A stretch of 64,000 nt of DNA. Source: Stichopus chloronotus (lineage: Eukaryota > Echinodermata > Holothuroidea > Aspidochirotida > Stichopodidae). Below the pieces are notes generated by a model. That model did not search any database. It was given only the letters and a program-made list of their open reading frames with translations, and was not told the DNA's origin. Position numbers and translations under genes: made by a program. Numbering within the stretch: the first letter of the stretch is position 1; every line of letters starts with the position of its first letter. The stretch is from positions 4,367,315 to 4,431,314 of the forward strand of contig CM037842.1 in the NCBI GenBank assembly GCA_021234535.1, read 5' to 3'. Shown here one piece after another: positions 57,101-64,000 of the stretch.

Positions 57101-60100
57101 GCAGCAGCAGCACCCAGCACAGGTGCCACATGACCAATCAGCCACACTGAATCAGCAACCTCTGGTACAGGAGGAGCAAGCTTCGGTGACTCAGTCTGAA
57201 ATGGAATCAGAGGCTCCCTTGGAGGAGGAGGAGGATGGGGTGAAGGAAACAACGGCTGGTCCATCTAGCGGAGAGGAGCAACCTGGACCTTCGAGGAGAC
57301 CGGGCAGACGAGCTGCTCAAAACGTCCAGAACCTGATCGACTCGGAGAAAGACGACACTTGTAAGCAAATTGTATGGATTCTCAGCTCCTCAGGGATTAC
57401 AACAGACACTGTATGTTGATATATGATGAAAAATAAATCACTTTATCAGCCCATCAGTGGCTGACCTTTCTGAAAGTTCTAACCTAGGCTGTTGTTGAAA
57501 GTTTCATGACATGTTAAACACTTTTTGAGGATCAGTGGTGATTCAAAAATGGACATGTATGTATCAACCATTCGTTTGAATTTGAGTAAACAGAATGTTT
57601 TCCTTTTAAGAACAGTTCAATGAGGTAGGATTGCAAACAGTTGATTATTAAAATGCGATGGCTTCGTGATTCCCTTTCATTCTTCTCAGGTACCACAGAT
57701 GGTGGACCCAAAAAATGCATTTCAAATTTATGAAAACAACCATATCTGTACATGCAGAGTGTATTCTTTGTGCTGATGCCTTCACAGTTTGCTTTTGAAC
57801 ACTGATTAACATTACATCTGTTTTCGCATTACGTTGTTTTGCAAAGAGAAAGGAGAAAATGTTGGCATCCTTGTATTTACTAAACAGCCTAAAATGCCCT
57901 CTGAGTTTAAAATAGTCAAACCTGAAGGTTTGTTTACCTCTTTTCTACCCCTGAAGGGACAGATGATAGGGACGAAGTAGATGAGGAAGCGTTCTTAAAG
58001 CAGGGAGCCTTCATGAAGATCATCGATAGACCGATCACATCCAGGGCCAGAGCCACGCTTCCCAGCATGCTTCAGGTTTTTAAGGTCTTGGAGGATGACG
58101 TCGGTGAGTCATCGATGGCGGCAGTCATCGACCACTAATTCTGATAGAATCAGTGGATGTGGTCAGTGGGTGCAATCAAAACAAACATGTACACAGCCAA
58201 AACAATACACCTACCAAGATTTAGTATGTATGAGGTTGGAAAAATTGAAACTTTTATGTAGTATTTTGACATAACTCCCGGAGAAACAATTGCAAATGCA
58301 ATAGTGCAGTCATTAAAATGTGCAATGTTAAACTTTAAAAGAGTTCAAAGTGATATTTTGGAGCCACTCACCGTAAGTAAATCTAAGGACAGTCTGTTGA
58401 AAGTTTGTTGATTATCACTGTAGGTTGTCCTTTAAAACAATGAAATAAAAAAAAATGTTGGGTATATTTATGGGAAGGTGGAGACAGGGCAGCTTGATAA
58501 GTTCTGAGATAACTTACAGCTTGATAAATAATAATGCAGTCTTTCATTCTAAGGGTGTGTCTTCATTCCCTGCGACTTCATAATTCGTGCAGGTGAAGGT
58601 GGCGTTGTTTAGTATAGAAGTTCATTGTGAGATGAACAGATAGTAGTGGTGAATATGGATGCTTAGAAAGCATTTTTGGCACTTCTGGTCACCTGGCGAT
58701 GCCGTACAAAGTTCTTTGTGGACTGACCTCGTTGTAACCTGTTTTGCTAGTTTTGATTGATGTAAACTGACTGGAAGTTACTGTTAAATCTGGCCTCTGA
58801 CAAAATGCCACATATATTTACACCCATTTTCGTCAATATATTTTGTGTTCTTTAGTAGTTAACGTTACTATTCAATTTGCAATCAAATTTATTCTTTGTA
58901 CTTTTGTGTGCGTTTGCTAAAAGAGGACTGTTTAGGAGAACTTTTGGTTTTCCTTTTTTTTTTGGCAGGTGTGTTTGCTAAAAGGGGACTTTCTAAGAGA
59001 ACTCAGTTTGGACCTTTGGAAGGTGCCATAGTGAAAGACCCTCCAAACTCGATTCTCAAATGGCCGGTAAGTGGAATGTCTGTGTCTATTTTGTCTTTCC
59101 TAAATATCAATATATTTGACATAATATCTGCCTAGTGTTCTTGTGACAGGGCTTTTTTTGTTGTAGGAGTCTTGTGTCATTCTCTCTCAAATTAATGCTT
59201 TCTGAAGCACTGTGATCTTTCATGGTGCAGCGCATGTTTACTTGACCTCTTTGAATGGACTCACCCCAGTGGCATGTTGTTTGAATATCATACAGTCTTA
59301 TTTTCTCACTTGACTGTTTTCACGTGACTGTTTTCACGTGACTGTTTTCACTTGACAGTTTTTCACTACACATGTATGTTTGCATCTTAGTTTCTAATGC
59401 GTAGTTAATTCGATTATGTTTGTTGTAAGCCAGTAGTGTCAACCAAAATGCCTGTTGATATTTCATAGTGAACAAACATTTGCTTTACTCATATTTTGAA
59501 GGATTGTGACAGAACCAATAACATTATCACTTAAATGTCTCACAGAATTGAGTGAAATCACAATCTGTCTGCCAGTTCTCCTCTTGTCCCCCATACTCTC
59601 TCTCCTGCTCCCCCCCCCCCCCTCCCCCACCAATATTCTCTCTCAATTCATGGCAACAAAAAGGAAAAGTGCTGCTTAGGTCAAAGTTGGTATAGTGTTT
59701 ATATTTTTATGTCAAGACCTGCTATAAAACATTTGAGAATGAAACTGAATTATAGCAAATCCTGGCCAACCTTTTCAAAGAGTCTGTGATATATTACTGT
59801 TAATTAAATGCTGCTGTCATAAAAATGTATGCATCATTAGCAAGGGTAACACTCTTAAACAATTGCAGGTTGATACATGCTTTTCAAGTCATCAGAACAG
59901 GTGAGTTGGTAATGGCTCACTGCATGTTTGAATTTGCAAATTTTCCCTCAGGTGGAGAGGAACGGTGAGAGAGTGTACATCGACTGCCAAGACGAGTATC
60001 GTAGCAACTGGATGGGGTTTGTCAGGCCAGCCCGTTCTTACAGTGAGCAGAACCTGATGGCATTCACCTTGAACAACGAGATCTATTTCGCAACCATCAA

Positions 60101-63100
60101 GACGGTCGAGCCCAGACAGGAGCTGAAGGTGTGGTACGCAAAGTCCTTCGCAGAGATGATGGGCGTTCAGGTCTTGGAGATAACACCGGAGGAAGCAGCA
60201 GGTTAGTGGTGTGGAGTCAATGATGGACTACCTCTTGATATCTGGTTGTACACAGAGACGGAGAGAAACATCGCTGTTGGGATGTTTTGAGGATTCCCAG
60301 CAACGGACATGTCGTCTCTCTTGATTTCTTCTGAAATTGAAGTGACAACCACAGAGTCGTCAATGCCACTGTATGTTAATATTCTAGTTGTACAGTTGCA
60401 CTGTGTGTTGTTAAGCATAAAGACTGGTGTTCATAGTTTTGCTGAAAAGGATAGCAAAAATCACAGAAAACATTAGTAAAAAACCAAAAAACACAAAATT
60501 TAGAAAACAAAAACTTTATGTCAAAAACTGTACATGTCCAAATGTGTAACAATTTCAGTATTTTCTCATTGTGTCTGAACAAATATCATATCATTTTAAG
60601 TGTGATTCAAGACTCTAACCCCATGGAAAATGTTGTAAACATTCTACGTAGTCGCCATGTTTCATCAGTTGTGCCTTACAAGTGTAGCTTTTCAAAATGG
60701 ACTATTTCTTTTATAAAATGAAAATCAGCTCAAATTTAGAAAACACAGAAGGAAATGGAAGTCAGTTTTTACAAAATGCTAAAATGTTGTCTTTTACAAG
60801 TTTTTTTCTGCTGTGTGGTAGTAGTTAGTGAATTCTTTGATGGATAATGGGCAGAATAACACAGTCTACCTGTTTTGTTTGACATGTGATCAGCTTACTA
60901 GTTTCGTGCCCGCTCTCTCCTATGGGAATTACTTGCTTTCTTTCCTCAAATACATTTATTCATCAGTTTTTTGTTTTTTTTTATGTTACCACCCTGCCTT
61001 TTTCTTTACACCCTGATGGTTAACTTTATTTTTGTGTCACTCAGCTCTCAAAGAAAAAGAGAAGACGTGGCCATGTTACGAATGCTCAAGAAAATTCAAG
61101 ACGTCTGAGCTTCTCCAGAAGCATCTGAGCACCCATGATGCACCAGAGATGCGTCCCACAAGAGGTAGGGGCCGTGGGAGGGGCCGGGGTCGTGGCCGAC
61201 CACGTAAGAGAGGGAGGCCAAGGAAGTATCCAATATCTGATGCAATTAGCTACAAGCACGGAGGTGGCAGATCGGTGCAGTTCCAAGAGAAACCATGCCC
61301 TTTTGTTTGCAATACTTGTGGGAAAGTCTTCACCAGGAACTATGACCTGCAGCGCCATGCTGCTATCCACATGGGTAACAAGACCATCACATGTGAGGTC
61401 TGCTTCAAAAAGTTTGCCCATGACTACAATGCCCTGAGACATCTGTTGAAACACAAGGAGAAAGGCGAGTACACTGGATTTGTTCAACCCCCACGGCACC
61501 GTCAGGTGATAACCACGTGGTCCTGTGAATACTGCGATGAAACCTTTACCAAGGAAGAGCTGCTGGTCAACCACGAGACAGAAAAGCATGCGGAAGAATC
61601 CCAGGCAGTGTCTGTCCCAGAACCCATCAATCCACTGCAGCAGAAGGCACCTGTAGTCACCGCAGTGGATCACCAAGTGGTAACACAGCAGCAGCAGCAA
61701 CAGCAAGCACACCAGGCCGGTCCTGTGGTCCACCACCAACAGAATGGTGATGGGGTGGTACTTCAGTCCCTCCAGACCCTTGGCAACTTGCAAGACCCTC
61801 AAGGATACCAGCAACAGCAGCAGGTCACTACAGTGAACCAGGACATCATTAATCAATCGGTGATGGGGCGTCTGCCGATGACGCACGGAGCAGACAGAAT
61901 TCACTTCCAGCAGGGTGAACTGGATGCCGTCAGCAATATGGAGTCGTTTATCGGCGAGTTTTCAGGCTTCCAACAGAGCATGTCAATGAATGAGCAGGGA
62001 CAGACCTTGATCCACTGTAAGGTATGTGGGAAGACATTTGACAGCCAGTCCCTGTACAACAGCCACATGAAGGCACACATGATCCCAAAGTTTTACAAGT
62101 GCCCCTTCTGCGAGATAGGATACGAGAGGCCAGAGCTCCTCAGGAGGCACGTGACCATTCACAAGCAAGAAGGACAGTACTACTGCCCCCACTGCAGCAA
62201 GGCCTTTGACATGTACTCCCACATCCGCAAACACATACGCGAGTCCCATTCCTGCAAGGAGTTTCCCTGCCCTGTCTGTCATAAGATATTCCCACGGCCG
62301 GACAAGCTCAAGATGCACATGCTCCGCCACACAGACCGTAAGGATTTCCTCTGCGCCAACTGCGGGAAGCAGTTCAAACGGAAGGACAAATTGAAAGAAC
62401 ACATGCTGAGGATGCACAACCCAGAAAGGGAAGCCAAGATGGCTGCCCTCGCAAGTAAACCCAAGAAGCCACCGTTCAAACCTGCAGTGGATCCCACGGA
62501 GGTGGATGCATTCACTTTCAAGTGTCGCGCCTGCCAGCTGGGTTTCAAGAGGCGTGGCATGCTGGTGAACCACCTGGCGCGGCAACATCCCGACATCCAA
62601 CCGGAGTCGGTGCCGGAGCTGAACCTGCCCATCATCAAGCCAAATAGGAACTACTTCTGTGCGTACTGCGAGAAGGTCTACAAGAGCAGCAGCAAGCGTA
62701 AGATTCACATCCTGAAGAACCATCCAGGAGCCCTCCTCCCTCCAAGCCTGCGGAAGAACAAAAATAACCCAGAGACTAACGTCCTCGACGACCCACACAC
62801 TGCACCGGCAGGTGCAACCACCACGCACTACTTTGCCTGTGCCCACTGCCCACGCCAATACAGTACCAAAGCTAAGATGATGGACCACGTGAGGAAAAAG
62901 CACATGGACCCTGTGGTGTCTGGGGCTGCTCAACAACAGCAGGTAAAGACTTAATTTTGTCTTCTGTGACGTAAAATAGCATTCTTGCTTTCATCCTTGA
63001 GCTATTATTTTCTCTAATGAAAATGCTGCAAATTAAAACATCATTATTTATCCAGACTTTCCACAAAATAAACACACATGCACACATTTGGTGAATATAT

Positions 63101-64000
63101 CTGAAAAAGTGTCAAGAAGTCTCTCTTTATCATTATGGTTTGTGATAGGAATATGGTAATGAAAAATCTCAGGAAACTAAATTTCAACTTGCTTTTTGAT
63201 TCCTTGCCGAAGGCAGGCAAGGAATCTATGTGATGGTGATGGCATTTGTGTGTGTGTGTGACGCCTTGGCTTATAAACATAGTATCTCAAAAACAGAAAG
63301 TTGCTTGAACTTCAAACTCAGTGTGCTGGTAGGCAGTGTGTAGGTAGTCCATTGTAAGAGATGATCCCTATTCTTTTTCAGGTAGGTCAAAAGTCATTTT
63401 GAGGTCACCAGAAGGAAAAGTTGAACGAGTAGATCTCAGCAACTGAAAGTTGCTGGAACTTGAAACCCTAACCTTTGGTAGCACGTAATAGGTAGATGAT
63501 CTCTGTCAATTTTTGTGGAGGTCAAAGGTCATATGAGGTCAGTAGAGGTCATGGTTTGGAAACCTTGTAAACCACAGTATCTCAATGAAGTAAAGTTGCT
63601 GGAACTTCAAAGTTGGTATGTAGGTAGTCTGTTGTGAGTAGATGATCTCTACACTTTTCCAGGTAGGTCAAAGGTCTTTTGAGGTCACCAGAGGGGAATC
63701 TCCAAAAACGTGTTTAGAGAGCTATCTCAGCAACTAAAAGTTTCCAAACTCTTAACATTGTTTTCTCTTGATGGATAGATGAACTCTGTCATGTTGTGGA
63801 GACATCAAGGTCACACAAGGTCATTGGACTCAAATTCCAGCTGTTAAGAACAATAAGAGAAACTGTGAACAGAAGAAGCAGCAATGTTTTCTCTCTATTG
63901 TAACTTTATCATCTTCATGGATTATGTTTTTTTTTTGCTTTATGCAGATATCAGTCGTGGAGCCAGTTGCCGTTGTGGCCCAAATAGATAGTTCTGATAG
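53975..64000 (+). CDS. PRDM10: PRDM10 orthologue, nine coding exons, 3'-incomplete
   Basis: Nuclear PR/SET-domain zinc-finger transcription regulator. Coding exons are 53975-54121, 54962-55193, 55791-55990, 56685-57360, 57963-58103, 58969-59066, 59952-60201, 61045-62942 and 63948 onward. They join in frame for 1,231 codons before the window ends. Residues 194-418 are Gln-rich. The PR domain (about 450-575) includes [38 protein letters not shown] and [15 protein letters not shown]. Twelve C2H2 fingers follow, the first at 592, then an RGRGRGRP basic AT-hook-like stretch, with the last ending near 1201. [20 protein letters not shown] and [13 protein letters not shown] match PRDM10 rather than other PRDMs. 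I see no Cys-rich zinc knuckle before the PR domain, unlike what I recall for vertebrate PRDM10. Catalytic activity of the PR domain is not implied. Confidence 0.93.
54122..54961 (+). other. PRDM10 intron with AAAAGTCATG-type repeat
   Basis: About 54285-54485 contains recurring CTGGAAAAGTCATG-like words (CTTGGAAAAGTCATG, ATGGAAAAGTCATTAA), a decayed dispersed repeat. A related complement occurs near 18530. No coding sequence is seen. Confidence 0.5.
54962..55193 (+). CDS. PRDM10: PRDM10 coding exon 2
   Basis: Encodes residues 50-126, a Ser/Gln/Pro-rich unstructured segment starting [20 protein letters not shown]. The acceptor is tccatttgcag and the donor is gtaagt, phase 1. It is open well beyond the donor, so the exon end rests on the splice consensus and frame. 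Confidence 0.75.
55194..55790 (+). other. PRDM10 intron 2
   Basis: A 597-bp intron without a recognisable element, ending atccgtggacag. Confidence 0.7.
55791..55990 (+). CDS. PRDM10: PRDM10 coding exon 3
   Basis: Encodes residues 127-193, acidic and Ser-rich ([15 protein letters not shown], later [20 protein letters not shown]). Phase 1 in, phase 0 out, donor gtgaga. Confidence 0.78.
55991..56684 (+). other. PRDM10 intron 3
   Basis: A 694-bp intron without a recognisable element. Confidence 0.7.
56685..57360 (+). CDS. PRDM10: PRDM10 coding exon 4 (Gln-rich)
   Basis: Encodes residues 194-418. A long Gln-rich tract (CAA/CAG mixed, with His, Leu and Ser) is followed by an acidic segment and ends [14 protein letters not shown]. 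The mixed CAA/CAG codons argue for protein-level selection or old expansion rather than a fresh CAG repeat. The donor is gtaagc, phase 1. Confidence 0.85.
57361..57962 (+). other. PRDM10 intron 4
   Basis: A 602-bp intron. A good acceptor-like site near 57690 has no compatible open exon behind it. Confidence 0.65.
57963..58103 (+). CDS. PRDM10: PRDM10 coding exon 5 (start of PR domain)
   Basis: Encodes [20 protein letters not shown], then [15 protein letters not shown], which enters the PR domain. Two in-frame acceptors 6 nt apart are possible (exon from 57957 after AAG, or 57963 after CAG); the CAG is preferred. The donor is gtgagt, phase 1. Confidence 0.85.
58104..58968 (+). other. PRDM10 intron 5, with partial copy of the next exon
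   Basis: An 865-bp intron. Its 3' end (58905-58947) holds a diverged copy of the first part of exon 6, described separately. Confidence 0.7.
58905..58947 (+). repeat. Diverged duplicate of the start of PRDM10 exon 6
   Basis: The sequence translates as [15 protein letters not shown] against [15 protein letters not shown] in the exon 64 bp downstream. About 35 of 43 bases match. It lacks its own AG acceptor, so it is probably not spliced in. Confidence 0.7.
58969..59066 (+). CDS. PRDM10: PRDM10 coding exon 6 (PR domain)
   Basis: Encodes [20 protein letters not shown] and on to NSILKWP, a diagnostic PR-domain segment. Acceptor tttttggcag, donor gtaagt, phase 1 in and 0 out. Confidence 0.93.
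59067..59951 (+). other. PRDM10 intron 6
   Basis: An 885-bp intron with a 14-bp minisatellite (59307-59363) and a poly-C tract near 59610. No gene is seen. Confidence 0.7.
59307..59363 (+). repeat. 14-bp minisatellite containing E-boxes
   Basis: Four adjacent units of CAC(T/G)TGACTGTTTT. The two central units carry the palindromic E-box CACGTG. Confidence 0.85.
59952..60201 (+). CDS. PRDM10: PRDM10 coding exon 7 (end of PR domain)
   Basis: Encodes residues 499-581, including [20 protein letters not shown] and [20 protein letters not shown]. The PR fold's C-terminal motif is intact. Acceptor attttccctcag, donor gttagt, phase 1. Confidence 0.95.
60202..61044 (+). other. PRDM10 intron 7
   Basis: An 843-bp AT-rich intron without a recognisable element. 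Confidence 0.7.
61045..62942 (+). CDS. PRDM10: PRDM10 coding exon 8 (twelve C2H2 zinc fingers)
   Basis: A single 1.9-kb exon encodes all fingers in view. Finger 1 ([21 protein letters not shown]) is at about 61074. Then come a basic [16 protein letters not shown] stretch, fingers 2-4, a 45-residue Gln-rich linker and fingers 5-9 (the ninth [17 protein letters not shown]). Fingers 10-12 follow with longer spacers. The exon ends in a short Gln run before gtaaag. All cysteine and histidine ligands are present. Confidence 0.96.
63198..63860 (+). repeat. Dispersed tandem-repeat element, locus 3
   Basis: Starts with a perfect 11-bp hairpin (GATTCCTTGCC and complement at 63198-63226), then a short (TG)n tract. 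About four units of 140-150 bp follow. Each runs from TATCTCA..AAGTTGCTGGAACTT through GTAGATGATC to AGGTCAAAGGTCATTTGAGGTCACC-like ends. This is the best preserved of the three loci. Confidence 0.82.
63519..63551 (+). promoter_or_regulatory. Cluster of four perfect AGGTCA half-sites (DR1-DR4-DR4)
   Basis: Half-sites at 63519-63524, 63526-63531, 63536-63541 and 63546-63551 are all exact and in the same direction. Spacings are 1, 4 and 4 bp, the spacings used by RXR homodimer/HNF4-type (DR1) and TR/LXR-type (DR4) complexes. Binding in vivo is unknown. Confidence 0.5.
63948..64000 (+). CDS. PRDM10: PRDM10 coding exon 9, truncated by the window
   Basis: After a strong T-tract and ttatgcag the frame reads [17 protein letters not shown] and runs off the right edge. 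The phase matches exon 8. The C-terminal transactivation region of PRDM10 should follow outside the window. Confidence 0.75.
   Translation, partial: MSVVEPVAVVAQIDSSD

Larger units (their letters stand above)
62943..63947 (+). other. PRDM10 intron 8, mostly a dispersed tandem repeat
   Basis: A 1-kb intron. Positions 63198-63860 are copy 3 of the tandem-repeat element. The rest is AT-rich with no gene. Confidence 0.75.

Noticed and set aside
56659..57264. Long minus-strand open frame (201 codons) opposite PRDM10 exon 4
   Set aside because: It is the antisense of CAA/CAG-rich coding sequence, giving a Val/Ala-rich peptide with no family resemblance.
57689..57790. Possible extra PRDM10 exon after a good pyrimidine tract and cag (zinc-knuckle candidate)
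   Set aside because: The frame required by exon 4 meets a stop within 15 codons, and the Cys-containing frame has the wrong phase and no donor.
61086..62936. Long minus-strand open frames opposite the zinc-finger exon
   Set aside because: The plus strand encodes intact C2H2 fingers in the PRDM10 frame; the antisense frames are shadows without recognisable domains.

Overview
This is nuclear DNA from an animal: four intron-rich genes with GT-AG junctions, long AT-rich introns, microsatellites and many remnants of DNA transposons and retroelements. The gene set and the repeat types suggest an invertebrate deuterostome, possibly an echinoderm. That placement is inference; no species-diagnostic locus is present.

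Layout. (1) 131-9188, plus strand: a complete five-exon orphan nuclear receptor (366 aa) with a C4 zinc-finger DNA-binding domain and a ligand-binding domain ending in an AF-2 helix. Its 4.6-kb last intron holds a tandem-repeat element, a nested pair of TIR transposons and degenerate simple repeats. (2) 9189-17534: intergenic, with a MITE, a second copy of the tandem-repeat element, a decayed BEL/Pao-type gag and a possible LTR. (3) 17661-24185, minus strand: complete four-exon RPLP1 (114 aa), with a hAT-like MITE in intron 1. (4) 24186-29338: divergent intergenic region with a LINE remnant, a perfect 38-bp hairpin and long inverted repeats. (5) 29339-46958, plus: complete four-exon OAF (out at first, 286 aa), with a 1.4-kb TIR element in intron 1 and an 11.8-kb intron 3. 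(6) 46959-53958: intergenic, with a duplicated OAF 3' segment and a likely PRDM10 promoter near 51 kb. (7) 53975-64000, plus: PRDM10, nine coding exons in view and open at the right edge, encoding a Q-rich region, a PR/SET domain and twelve C2H2 fingers.

The genes do not form a pathway: two are transcription factors, one is a ribosomal stalk protein and one is a secreted protein. The most interesting signal is in the repeats. One dispersed element (loci near 5.7, 10.1 and 63.2 kb) has a (TG)n tract followed by tandem units of about 125-150 bp. Its units carry direct repeats of the nuclear-receptor half-site AGGTCA, including perfect DR1 and DR4 spacings. One copy lies inside the nuclear receptor gene, one just 3' of it, and one in a PRDM10 intron. 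Other points are the mixed family affinity and long D-box of the receptor, a partial exon microduplication in PRDM10, and an OAF-PRDM10 linkage that may be ancient.
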